DNA from: an uncultured Roseburia sp.
GTDB lineage: Bacteria > Bacillota > Clostridia > Lachnospirales > Lachnospiraceae
Direction of reading: 5' to 3'
Assembly (NCBI GenBank): GCA_910587865.1
Contig: CAJUNX010000054.1
Coordinates: forward strand, 1 to 23,887
Length of the DNA: 23,887 nucleotides
Program-made: the position numbers and the translations under genes
Notes under the pieces: model-generated
Told to the model about the DNA's origin: nothing
Database searches by the model: none
What the model saw: only the letters and a program-made list of their open reading frames with translations
Shown: positions 1-7,304 of the stretch, one piece after another
Layout: each line of letters starts with the position of its first letter
How positions within the stretch are numbered: position 1 is the stretch's first letter

Positions 1-107
1 AAACATGCCAATTACAGCAACGATCAATGAATTGTAACAGGAATAAATGATAAAAGAATGCATCTCACAATACCGCCATACTCATGAAAGCTATTCTGCA
101 ACATAAA

Positions 108-143
108 AACGGCGGTTTTGATTGTTATTTCAAAACCGCTGTT
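108..143 (-). terminator. Intrinsic terminator, minus strand
   Basis: A 13-bp stem (108-120 with 131-143, one G-U pair) encloses a 10-nt loop. Read on the minus strand the stem is followed by TTTTTATG, giving a U-tract; on the plus strand there is none. It would therefore end minus-strand transcripts coming from the right, yet no minus-strand gene is visible between here and 760. Confidence 0.6.
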
Positions 144-279
144 CCGCCGCTTGCATTCTGTTTTGGCGCATGATGATTCTGCCGCCACACAACGGTTTTT
201 TTATTAACCGCCGGACGGCATGAACATCGTCTTGCTATTTTTCGCAGGAAAATGAGCGGATTTCGAATGTTTTTCGGAT

Positions 280-340
280 TTCGGGAGTGTGAAACACGCA
301 GAAACCCGAAGGCATCATGGGGGCAGATGCGTTTGCCCCC
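280..340. repeat. Two adjacent stem-loops, possible transfer-region remnant
   Basis: The first structure pairs TTCGGG (280-285) with CCCGAA (305-310) around an inner GTGT-gaa-ACAC hairpin (287-297). The second pairs GGGGGCA (319-325) with TGCCCCC (334-340) around an 8-nt loop. Neither has a U-tract, so they are unlikely terminators. Nested hairpins of this kind occur near oriT/mobC regions of integrative elements; that reading is inference. Confidence 0.4.
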
Positions 341-663
341 AACATCATGTAATAGACATAAATTATTTTGGGGCGTTGAGATTAACAAAAACAGTTCTTC
401 CACATATGCCAATGGGGGGGCTTGCCGCCCTGTTCAGGTTCCGTTTTGATGAACAGCCATATACCAAAACAGAATAACCGCCGCTAACAGAACGGCACAT
501 CAAGACAGGAGATCAGGCATTGTTCTGATGGTATCAGTTATTTTGTCTGTGAAGTTTTATGGTGAAACAGACCTGGCATGAAAGAAAGGTGAAACTCTGG
601 AACAAATCCTCCTTAAAATTCGCTGCAGTTATTAAGTTGTAACTTTCATTTAGTACAATATAT

Positions 664-701
664 CTTGTAAACGGTTTGCCTGCAGGAACAAAGTTTACAA
701 G
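664..701. promoter_or_regulatory. Inverted repeat upstream of ABC exporter
   Basis: CTTGTAAAC (664-672) and GTTTACAAG (693-701) form a perfect 9-bp inverted repeat with a 20-nt spacer, 59 bp before the first ABC gene. A weak promoter candidate, TTGTAA (637-642) with TATATC (659-664), overlaps its left edge. A repressor or response-regulator site, or a leader hairpin, would both fit; there is no U-tract after it. Confidence 0.45.
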
Positions 702-760
702 CTAACGGGCAGCATTGCTGCAAGCGTAGAAATTCAAAACATCCATAGGAGGAAACAAAA

Positions 761-1441
761 ATGAATATCTTAACATGCGAGGGAGTTCGCAAAATGTATG
801 GCTCCGGCAATAATCAGGTGGCTGCACTGGATGGAATCGATCTGACGGTGGATAAGGGCGAATTTGTGGCGGTTATCGGAGCGTCCGGTTCAGGTAAATC
901 CACATTGTTACATATTCTGGGAAGCGTGGATAAACCTACAAGCGGAAAAGTTACAATAGACGGAACGGATTTGTCAAAACTGAATCAGACACAGGCAGCG
1001 ATTTTCCGCAGAAGAAAAGTGGGTTTGGTGTATCAGTTCTATAACCTGATTCCAACACTTACCGTGCAAAAAAACATTCTTATGCCGCTTGCCCTTGATA
1101 AGAAGAAACCAAATAAAGAGTATTTTGAAAAGATCGTCCGTTCGCTTGGAATTGCTGAACGGCTTGAAGCCCTGCCAAACCAGTTATCAGGCGGGCAGCA
1201 GCAAAGGGTTGCCATAGCTCGTTCATTGATTTACCGCCCGGCTCTGCTTTTGGCGGATGAGCCGACTGGAAATCTGGATCAGAAAAATTCCAAAGAAATT
1301 ATTGACATGCTGAAATTATCGAACCATAATTTGGAACAGACGATTGTGCTGATTACCCATGATGAGAATGTGGCTTTAGAAGCAGACCGTATCATAACCA
1401 TAGAGGACGGGCGTATCATAAGCGATGAGAAACGGAGGTAA
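761..1441 (+). CDS. ABC transporter ATP-binding protein (MacB/BceA type)
   Basis: This 226-residue protein is the nucleotide-binding subunit of an exporter of the MacB/LolD/BceA group, which powers export or sensing of peptides and antibiotics at the cytoplasmic membrane. Visible motifs are Walker A GASGSGKST (40-48), Q-loop Gln92, signature LSGGQ (142-146), Walker B ending in DEP (to 168) and the switch His200. The ATG has AGGAGG 8 nt upstream. Its stop codon is 6 nt before the permease start, so the two are translated as a pair. No two-component system accompanies it, although BceAB-type exporters often have one. The substrate cannot be read from sequence. AT-richer composition than the genes to the right suggests acquisition. 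Confidence 0.92.
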   Translation: MNILTCEGVRKMYGSGNNQVAALDGIDLTVDKGEFVAVIGASGSGKSTLLHILGSVDKPTSGKVTIDGTDLSKLNQTQAAIFRRRKVGLVYQFYNLIPTLTVQKNILMPLALDKKKPNKEYFEKIVRSLGIAERLEALPNQLSGGQQQRVAIARSLIYRPALLLADEPTGNLDQKNSKEIIDMLKLSNHNLEQTIVLITHDENVALEADRIITIEDGRIISDEKRR

Positions 1442-1447
1442 TGGGCT

Positions 1448-3661
1448 ATGTGGAAAGATTATTCATCAGGCTATATTAAAAATAACCGTTCATCGGGCAT
1501 GTCTGTTATGATAGCGGCATTTATATCAGCTTTGCTGTTATCGCTGCTCTTAGGGTTATTTTATAACGCATGGAAGTACGAAATTGAAAGCATTGAACAG
1601 GAAGAAGGAGGCTGGCAGAGCAGGATTGTCGGGGAATTTACTCAGGAAGATATGGAATCCATAAAGAATTTCGCCAATGTCAAAGATGTTGTCATCCGTG
1701 AAAAAGGAGCGCAGATTCCGGAGCCTGTGATAGATATTTATTTTGATGACATGGGGGCTGTCGTCGACGATACGATGCAGATAGCCGGAGTTTTGGGTGT
1801 TTCATCGGAAAAGGTTATTTATAACCATGAGCTTCTGGCAATGTACATGATACGTGATCCGCAGGATACTGCGCCAAGACTGCTTTTTCCGTTGTTTATA
1901 CTGATAACCGGAATTGCATCTTTTTCATTAATTATAGTAATCCATAATTCTTTTGCAGTGTCTATGAATGCAAGAATCCATCAGTTTGGTATTTTTTCCA
2001 GCATCGGAGCCACACCAAAACAGATACGCGCCTGTCTTTTGCAGGAAGCGGCGGCATTATGTATTCTGCCGATTTTAATTGGGAATCTGTTTGGCATTCT
2101 GATCAGTATGGGAATTTTACATATGGTGAATGGCTTACTGGGAAGTGATGTGGCAGGCAGGCATGAAGCTGTCTTTGGCTATCATCCGTTCGTTTTAGTG
2201 GCGACACTTCTTTTGACAGCGGTGACAATATGGATTTCCGCATGGATGCCGGCACGAAAATTAAGCAGACTGACGCCGCTTGAAGCGATTAAAAACACAG
2301 GCGAATTACAGTTAAAGCGTAAGAAAAAATCTCCGCTGCTTACCTGCCTTTTTGGATTGGAAGGAGAATTGGCAGGTGGAGCATTGAAAGCACAGAAAAG
2401 AGCCTTACGGACAGCATCGCTTAGTCTGATATTCTCTTTTCTTGCCTTTACCATTATGCAGTCCTTTTTTGCACTTTCAGGAATCAGCACAAGGGAAACT
2501 TATTTTGAACGTTATCAGGGTGTTTGGGACATTATGGTTACAGTAAAGGACACGGATGTGGATTCTTTTAGTGAGGCACAAAAATTACGGGCGATTTCCG
2601 GAATAAGAAGTGCCATTGTATATCAGAAAGCAATGGCAAAAAGAATCATTGCAGAGGATGAAATAAGCGAAGAGATGAAGTCCTTCGGCGGTTTTGATGC
2701 AGCCGGGGATCATTATGTAAGGAAGACGGATGGGGGATGGCTTGTAAATGTTCCCATTGTCATACTGGATGATGCGAGTTTTTCAGCGTACTGTGAACAG
2801 ATTGGCATCACACCGCAGCTTAATGGGGCAATCATATGGAATCAGATACGTGATGTTACAAATCCGGATTTCAGGCATCCGCAATATATGCCCTATGTGA
2901 AAGGGGACAATGCAGTAAGCATTTTAAGACAGTCCGGCAAAGAAGAAATGACAGCAGAGATCCCGGTTTTGTCCTATACGGAGAAAGTGCCTGTTTTAAG
3001 AGAAGAGTATGCAACGCTTGATTATTATGAACTGGTGCATTTTATTCCCGTATCATTGTGGAAAGAGATCAAGGGGCAGATTGGGGGCAGCGAGGAGGAT
3101 GTCTATATCTGTATGCTTGGCAGGGAAAATGTGACATCAGGGGAATTGGAAGCTTTGCAGGGGCAGGTAGACAGCCTTATTGCGGGAAACTATAAGACGG
3201 AAAGTGAGAACCGTATTCAGGAAGCAGAAGCGAACGATAAACAGATACAGGGAATGATGACAATCTTTGGCGGTTTCTGTGTCCTGCTTGCGGTGATCGG
3301 CATTGGAAATGTGTTTTCCAATACGCTTGGCTTTGTCCGTCAGAGAAAAAGGGAATTTGTAAGGTATATGTCTGTTGGAATGACACAGGGTGAAATCAAA
3401 AAAATGTTCTGCGTGGAGGCGCTTACCATTGCAGGGCGTCCGATTTTAATCACCCTTCCGCTTGCAGTTGTTACAGTGGGGTATATGCTGAAGATAAGCT
3501 ATGTTGAAGTGGGGACATTTCTTGCCGAAGCTCCGCTCATTCCGATTATGATTTTTATGCTGGCTATCTGGGGAATTGTGGCATTTGCATATTATCTTGG
3601 CTGGCGTAATATACGTAAAATCAACCTGGCTGAGGTTTTGCGGGATGATACAATGATGTAA
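1448..3661 (+). CDS. FtsX-like ABC transporter permease
   Basis: This 737-residue membrane protein is the permease partner of the preceding ATPase. A first membrane helix (about 19-42) is followed by an outside segment, then three helices around 135-270 forming an FtsX-type domain that ends in the typical sequence PARKLSRLTPLEAIKNTG. A further helix lies near 325-345, a large extracytoplasmic region of roughly 250 residues follows, and a C-terminal FtsX domain (about 605-730) ends in NIRKINLAEVLRDD. This duplicated FtsX layout with a large outside domain fits bacteriocin/antibiotic-type exporters. GGAGG overlapping the upstream stop serves the ATG. No terminator is evident downstream. Confidence 0.9.
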   Translation: MWKDYSSGYIKNNRSSGMSVMIAAFISALLLSLLLGLFYNAWKYEIESIEQEEGGWQSRIVGEFTQEDMESIKNFANVKDVVIREKGAQIPEPVIDIYFDDMGAVVDDTMQIAGVLGVSSEKVIYNHELLAMYMIRDPQDTAPRLLFPLFILITGIASFSLIIVIHNSFAVSMNARIHQFGIFSSIGATPKQIRACLLQEAAALCILPILIGNLFGILISMGILHMVNGLLGSDVAGRHEAVFGYHPFVLVATLLLTAVTIWISAWMPARKLSRLTPLEAIKNTGELQLKRKKKSPLLTCLFGLEGELAGGALKAQKRALRTASLSLIFSFLAFTIMQSFFALSGISTRETYFERYQGVWDIMVTVKDTDVDSFSEAQKLRAISGIRSAIVYQKAMAKRIIAEDEISEEMKSFGGFDAAGDHYVRKTDGGWLVNVPIVILDDASFSAYCEQIGITPQLNGAIIWNQIRDVTNPDFRHPQYMPYVKGDNAVSILRQSGKEEMTAEIPVLSYTEKVPVLREEYATLDYYELVHFIPVSLWKEIKGQIGGSEEDVYICMLGRENVTSGELEALQGQVDSLIAGNYKTESENRIQEAEANDKQIQGMMTIFGGFCVLLAVIGIGNVFSNTLGFVRQRKREFVRYMSVGMTQGEIKKMFCVEALTIAGRPILITLPLAVVTVGYMLKISYVEVGTFLAEAPLIPIMIFMLAIWGIVAFAYYLGWRNIRKINLAEVLRDDTMM

Positions 3662-3751
3662 GTATACGCTGAAAGCAGTTACACCAAATGGATATGACCA
3701 GGAAATAGACCGCCGGCCTGGATTCGACAGAAAGGATTTTTGCCATTGTAT

Positions 3752-3928
3752 ATGATTGGGGAAAAAGGCTCTCAGTATTCAGCAGAAATGATGATTACTT
3801 ATTTTGGTTTGTCAGAAATGAGCTTTGAGGAAGATGTGCCGGTGAAAATCCGGAATACCTGCCTGCGGCAAAACAGGCAGTACCGATACATAAAGGAGGC
3901 CGGCAGACATGTCAGAATGTATCTTTGA
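3752..3928 (+). CDS. Possible small protein or leader ORF
   Basis: A 58-codon frame from ATG 3752 (a TTG at 3740 is an alternative) lies between the ABC permease and the Crp/Fnr gene and overlaps the latter by 20 nt. AAAGGA at 3731-3736 is the only ribosome-binding-like sequence, closer to the TTG. I do not recognise the product and no domain or membrane segment is visible. It may be a remnant, a leader peptide for the regulator, or not coding. Confidence 0.2.
   Translation: MIGEKGSQYSAEMMITYFGLSEMSFEEDVPVKIRNTCLRQNRQYRYIKEAGRHVRMYL
3859..3880 (+). promoter_or_regulatory. Stem-loop before the Crp/Fnr gene
   Basis: CTGCCTG (3859-3865) pairs with CAGGCAG (3874-3880) around an 8-nt loop, 11 nt before the AAAGGAGG ribosome binding site of the regulator gene. 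It could affect mRNA stability or translation; there is no U-tract. Confidence 0.3.
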
Positions 3929-4583
3929 ATCTGTTTATGAAGAGATGTTCCCGTTTTGGGAGAAGATATCCGATACGGAAAAAGACTATATTTGTAAAAA
4001 TTCATACACGCTAACCTATCCGAAGGGAAAGAATATCCACAACGGCGAGGAATGCTCCGGCGTGATTCTTGTCCGTTCCGGCTGTCTGCGGCTTTATATG
4101 ATGTCGGAGGAAGGAAAAGACATCACATTGTACCGGCTGTACAGAGGCGATCTGTGTATGCTGTCCGCGTCCTGTGTGCTGGAGGCGGTCACGTTTGATG
4201 TGTTTGTGGATGCGGAGGAGGACAGCGAGTGCTGCGTGATCAGCGGACCTGCCTTTGCGGCGGTATCCGGGGAAAATCCCGATATCCGGATCTTTGCGCT
4301 GGAGACGGCGGTCAGCCGCTTTTCGGATGTGATGTGGGTGATGCAGCAGATTCTGTTTATGAGTATGGACAGGCGGCTGGCGATCTTTCTCTCCGACGAA
4401 GCGGCGCGGACCGGTTCGGATACGATTGCACTGACACACGGGCAGATTGCCCGGTATATGGGATCTGCCCGTGAGGTGGTATCCAGGATGTTGAAATACT
4501 TTTCCGGTGAAGGAATTGTGGAAGTATCCAGGGGAGGCGTCACGATTCTTGATAAAAAACGCCTCCGTGCATTAATTAGTTAA
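3909..4583 (+). CDS. Crp/Fnr family transcriptional regulator
   Basis: This 224-residue DNA-binding regulator has an N-terminal cyclic-nucleotide-binding-like sensor fold (about 25-130, including GVILVRSGCLRLY) and a C-terminal winged helix (about 170-224) with the recognition segment GQIARYMGSAREVVSRMLKY, as in the Crp family. The sensor half has Cys83 and Cys89 in DLCMLSASC plus an adjacent Cys108-Cys109 pair; it does not show the FNR N-terminal iron-sulfur cysteine cluster. AAAGGAGG lies 9 nt before the ATG. It converges on the thioredoxin gene with a 12-nt overlap of 3' ends. A redox signal is plausible from the cysteines and this neighbour, but the effector is unknown. Confidence 0.88.
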   Translation: MSECIFESVYEEMFPFWEKISDTEKDYICKNSYTLTYPKGKNIHNGEECSGVILVRSGCLRLYMMSEEGKDITLYRLYRGDLCMLSASCVLEAVTFDVFVDAEEDSECCVISGPAFAAVSGENPDIRIFALETAVSRFSDVMWVMQQILFMSMDRRLAIFLSDEAARTGSDTIALTHGQIARYMGSAREVVSRMLKYFSGEGIVEVSRGGVTILDKKRLRALIS

Positions 4584-4880
4584 CATAGCAAGGATATCCG
4601 CCTTCGATTTCGCGCCTGCCGACTGGTTTACGACCTTCCCGTTTTTGATGACAACCAGCGTGGGAATGCTTAAAACCTGAAACTGCTGTGCCAGCTCCTG
4701 CTCTTTGTCGACATTGATTTTGCCGATGGTATACTGCGGATTTTCCTCCGCGATCTCATCCACGATAGGGGATACCATACGGCAGGGGCCGCACCAGTCG
4801 GCATAAAAATCAAGAAGCACAGGTTTGTCGCTGTTTTTTACGGAATCAAAATTAGTTTTGTTTACATTAAGTACAGACAT
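4572..4880 (-). CDS. trxA: Thioredoxin
   Basis: A 102-residue cytoplasmic thioredoxin that reduces protein disulfides. The active site WCGPC gives redox cysteines 30 and 33, preceded by LLDFYAD, and the cis-proline segment SIPTLVV is present; length is normal for the family. The start at 4880 is preferred because GGAAGG lies 8 nt upstream, whereas for the ATG two codons earlier (4886) the spacing would be only 2 nt. The stop overlaps the 3' end of the convergent Crp/Fnr gene by 12 nt. A CRP-like palindrome lies about 60 nt upstream. The symbol is by family; the genome may hold several trx genes. Confidence 0.95.
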   Translation of the reverse strand: MSVLNVNKTNFDSVKNSDKPVLLDFYADWCGPCRMVSPIVDEIAEENPQYTIGKINVDKEQELAQQFQVLSIPTLVVIKNGKVVNQSAGAKSKADILAMLTN

Positions 4881-4940
4881 TGTCATTACCTTCCTTTCGT
4901 TTAAGCTGATCTGAGTGTATCATTTCTTTCGGATCCTTTC

Positions 4941-4955
4941 TGTGACGCAGTCACA
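4941..4955. promoter_or_regulatory. CRP/FNR-like palindrome upstream of thioredoxin
   Basis: TGTGAC-GCA-GTCACA is a perfect 6-3-6 inverted repeat. Its half-site TGTGA is the classic Crp half-site, though with a 5-nt rather than 6-nt gap between TGTGA and TCACA. On the minus strand a possible -10 (GATACA or TACACT, 4914-4922) lies downstream, which would place the palindrome near -40, the class II activator position. The -35 region itself is poor. Confidence 0.45.
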
Positions 4956-5039
4956 TTTCCAGCTTCGCAGGCAGCATAAGCCTGTTTATAACAGGATGCC
5001 GCATTTTCTGTGAAAAAATCAAAAAAATGTGAAAAAAAA

Positions 5040-5067
5040 TGAACCGCTGACAATGTCGCGGCGAATA
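5040..5067 (+). promoter_or_regulatory. Possible ECF-type promoter
   Basis: TGAACC (5040-5045) and CGAATA (5062-5067) are separated by 16 nt and preceded by A-tracts. The spacing and the AAC/CG cores are reminiscent of SigW-like extracytoplasmic-function promoters. The match is partial and no sigma-A promoter stands out here. Confidence 0.25.
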
Positions 5068-5097
5068 TAGGGTGAACAGGGGGATGGAGGTGAGACG

Positions 5098-5913
5098 TTG
5101 GACGCAAAAGAAATCGAGAGATGTATCGATGAATTCGGCACAGATATCTATAAATTCTGCCGGAAGCTCTGTCTGGATCAGACAGAGGCGGAAGATTTAT
5201 ATCAGCAGACATTTCTGAAGGCATTAGAGAGCAGCCAGACACTTGACTGGGAGCAGAATCCGAAAGCGCTGTTTTTCGCACTGGCACATAATCTGTGGAA
5301 AAGCGACAGGCGAAAGCAGGCCCGCAGGAACCTGATTGCACCCTGCGGCCATCGGATTTCGCTGAGAGCAAAATACTGTGAAGAATGTGGAAAACAGATA
5401 GAAGAGAAGGAGGATCCTTTTGCTATGAGAACACAGAAAATGCATCATATCCATTATATCATTGCGGCTGTTGTCAGCCTGGTGCTGATGCTGGGATGCA
5501 CAGCGGGCTTTGTCGTAAGCGTAGCCGCCGGAAACGGTATAAATGCGGATGTCACTTCCGATGAAAGGGTGTGGAATACCGGTTTTATTATCATGGATTC
5601 ATCCGGCTGGAAGAACGGTATCTGGAAGCTGAAATTTAAGAGCGCGAGCGACGGGTTTATCAAAGAACAGGTCATGAAGATTGAGGATGCAGAGAACCAG
5701 GCGCTTTATGCGGACATTTCCTGCGGAACCGTTCCGGAAGGCGCAGCGCTGATTTTGTGGCTGGTACAGGACGATGTGGCGGAGGCGGTGGATGTCACAA
5801 ATCTCTCAGAGCCCCTGGAATACCCTCTGAATATGTTTGAAAACGGAAAAATCCGTGTCAGACTTCAGATCAACGGCGTGGAGGATACGGTTTCAGAAAT
5901 CTCGATTCACTGA
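5098..5913 (+). CDS. Sigma-70 region 2 / zinc-ribbon / membrane chimera
   Basis: The 271-residue product begins at TTG with GGAGGTGAG just upstream. Residues 8-78 are sigma-70 region 2 (AEDLYQQTFLKALE; ALFFALAHNLWKSDRRK), which in ECF factors binds core RNA polymerase and the -10 element. Region 4 is absent. Residues 83-101 read CGHRISLRAKYCEECGKQI, a zinc ribbon whose first CxxC has lost its first cysteine: position 80 is Ile. A membrane helix follows (about 119-141), then an outside domain of about 125 residues that I do not recognise. The in-frame join near 5341-5346 suggests a deletion fusing a sigma gene to a downstream zinc-ribbon membrane gene. AGGAGG (5408-5413) before ATG 5425 could also give a 162-residue membrane-only product. 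Confidence 0.75.
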   Translation: MDAKEIERCIDEFGTDIYKFCRKLCLDQTEAEDLYQQTFLKALESSQTLDWEQNPKALFFALAHNLWKSDRRKQARRNLIAPCGHRISLRAKYCEECGKQIEEKEDPFAMRTQKMHHIHYIIAAVVSLVLMLGCTAGFVVSVAAGNGINADVTSDERVWNTGFIIMDSSGWKNGIWKLKFKSASDGFIKEQVMKIEDAENQALYADISCGTVPEGAALILWLVQDDVAEAVDVTNLSEPLEYPLNMFENGKIRVRLQINGVEDTVSEISIH

Positions 5914-5935
5914 AAAGGACTATTTGGTAGAAAAA

Positions 5936-5993
5936 GTTGCCTGCAGGTTGACACATCTGATTTGAAATCAAACAGGAGTCGCTTGCAGGTTGA
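5936..5993. repeat. 16-bp direct repeats flanking a palindrome
   Basis: GTTGCCTGCAGGTTGA (5936-5951) recurs as GTCGCTTGCAGGTTGA (5978-5993), two mismatches, 42 bp apart, about four helical turns. Between them lies the palindrome TGATTT-g-AAATCA (5958-5970). The second repeat covers the -35 of the XRE gene promoter, so the array is a candidate operator. Confidence 0.5.
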
Positions 5994-6012
5994 TTTTGTT
6001 AAGCGCTATAAT
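5983..6012 (+). promoter_or_regulatory. Sigma-A promoter for XRE regulator
   Basis: TTGCAG (5983-5988) and a perfect TATAAT (6007-6012) are separated by 18 nt, upstream of the ATG at 6070. This supports starting the regulator at 6070 rather than at the in-frame TTG at 5962, which would precede the promoter. Confidence 0.65.
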
Positions 6013-6069
6013 AATCCTGTGAGAAAGAGGAACCATGATATTCCCGTGTATGCGGGGAAAGGAGCCGGA

Positions 6070-7209
6070 ATGAACGATATCAACATTGCGGGGACGATTC
6101 TGTCAAAACGACGGGAGCGCGGCATGACGCAGGATGACCTGGCGGTACACATGGGGGTCTCTAAGGCGTCCGTCTCAAAGTGGGAGACCGGCCAGTGTTT
6201 TCCGGATATCACGATTCTGCCGCAGCTTGCCGCTTTTTTCGGGATCAGCATCGACGAGCTGATGGGGTACCGTCCACAGCTTTCGAGGGATGAGATACGC
6301 GTGCTTTACCGGGAGCTGGCGGAAGCGTTTGCGAAAAAGCCGTTTGAGCAGGTAAGAGAGCGATGCAGAGAGCTGGTGCACCGGTATTACACGTGTTATC
6401 CGCTGCTGAATCAGATCGGAGTGCTGCTGGTAAATCACAGCATGTTTGCCGGCAGTCCGGAAATGGCGCAGGAGGTTCTCACGGAAGCGATGGAGCTGTT
6501 TGTACGGGTAAAGACGGAATGCGGCGACGCGGTCCTGGCGAAACAGGCGCAGGATATGGAGGCTTTATGCCTGCTGTCTCTGAACCGGCCGGCGGAAGTG
6601 ACCGGGATGGCGGAGGATCCTGCCATGATATCGCAGACCTCCCTGGAAGGACTTCTTGTGAGGGCGCATCAGATGCTCGGAGAGACGGGACAGGCAAAAA
6701 AGATTGCTCAGAGCGCCATCTATCAGCATGTGAGTGCACTGACAAATATGCTGGTGCTGTATCTGGGACTGTGTGCGGACGATTCCGAAGCGGCAGATGA
6801 GACGATCCGGCGTGTGGATGAGCTGATCGGGACGTTTGATCTGGAGAAGCTGCATCCGGCGATTGTGCTGCCCTATTATCTGAGCGCGGCGCAGCTGTGC
6901 ACCGGATACGGCAGGAAAGAGCAGGGACTTTTGTTTTTGGAACGGTATACAGTGACGGTCACCGGAGACATTTACCCGATGCGGCTGCATGGGGACGGAT
7001 ATTTTAATCTGCTGGATGAATGGATTGAGCAGTCTCAGGCGCTCGGTGCGGATCTGCCGCGGGATGAGCAGATTGTCAGACAGAGCATGACGGAAGCCGT
7101 GACAGGACAGCCGGTATTTGCCGTGTTTGAAGGGGAGCCGCGTTTCCTGGAGATTGTGCGGCGTCTGCGGCGGAATGAACAGAAAGGAAAGCCGGAAGAA
7201 GCAGAGTAA
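6070..7209 (+). CDS. XRE-family transcriptional regulator
   Basis: The 379-residue protein has an N-terminal Cro/C1-type helix-turn-helix (about 5-62; KRRERGMTQDDLAVHMGVSK with WETG and FFGISIDELMGY). The remaining 300 or so residues are helical and resemble a TPR-like sensing or peptide-binding domain. ATG 6070 is preceded by GGGGAAAGGAG and by a sigma-A promoter. The ABC transporter genes start 95 nt downstream in the same direction across a purine-rich gap with no terminator, so the regulator probably controls, and is transcribed with, that transporter. Repeats over its promoter suggest autoregulation. The ligand is unknown. Confidence 0.85.
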   Translation: MNDINIAGTILSKRRERGMTQDDLAVHMGVSKASVSKWETGQCFPDITILPQLAAFFGISIDELMGYRPQLSRDEIRVLYRELAEAFAKKPFEQVRERCRELVHRYYTCYPLLNQIGVLLVNHSMFAGSPEMAQEVLTEAMELFVRVKTECGDAVLAKQAQDMEALCLLSLNRPAEVTGMAEDPAMISQTSLEGLLVRAHQMLGETGQAKKIAQSAIYQHVSALTNMLVLYLGLCADDSEAADETIRRVDELIGTFDLEKLHPAIVLPYYLSAAQLCTGYGRKEQGLLFLERYTVTVTGDIYPMRLHGDGYFNLLDEWIEQSQALGADLPRDEQIVRQSMTEAVTGQPVFAVFEGEPRFLEIVRRLRRNEQKGKPEEAE

Positions 7210-7304
7210 AGAGATGTGAAAGATGGCGGAAGGAACAGAAAAGAAAGCCGAAAGAGGCAGAATCATAAAGAAAGAGGTGCCGGAGACGGCAGGAGAGGGG
7301 AACA

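Larger units (their letters stand above)
1..760. other. Gene-poor stretch, probable mobile-element debris
   Basis: I see no convincing gene in this stretch; the short open frames lack ribosome binding sites and recognisable domains. It contains a minus-strand terminator (108-143), two neighbouring stem-loops (280-340) and an operator-like inverted repeat just before the ABC transporter genes (664-701). Composition is AT-rich except around the G/C-rich stems. The stem-loop section resembles, from memory, sequence found near the mobilisation genes of Tn1549-like conjugative elements, but this is unverified. Confidence 0.5.

Noticed and set aside
125..412. 95-codon minus-strand open frame
   Set aside because: It ends inside the terminator hairpin, has no ribosome binding site or domain, and crosses the stem-loops at 280-340; most likely a chance frame.
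5962..6069. Upstream TTG start for the XRE regulator
   Set aside because: The promoter -10 (6007-6012) lies after that TTG, and the helix-turn-helix begins just after ATG 6070.
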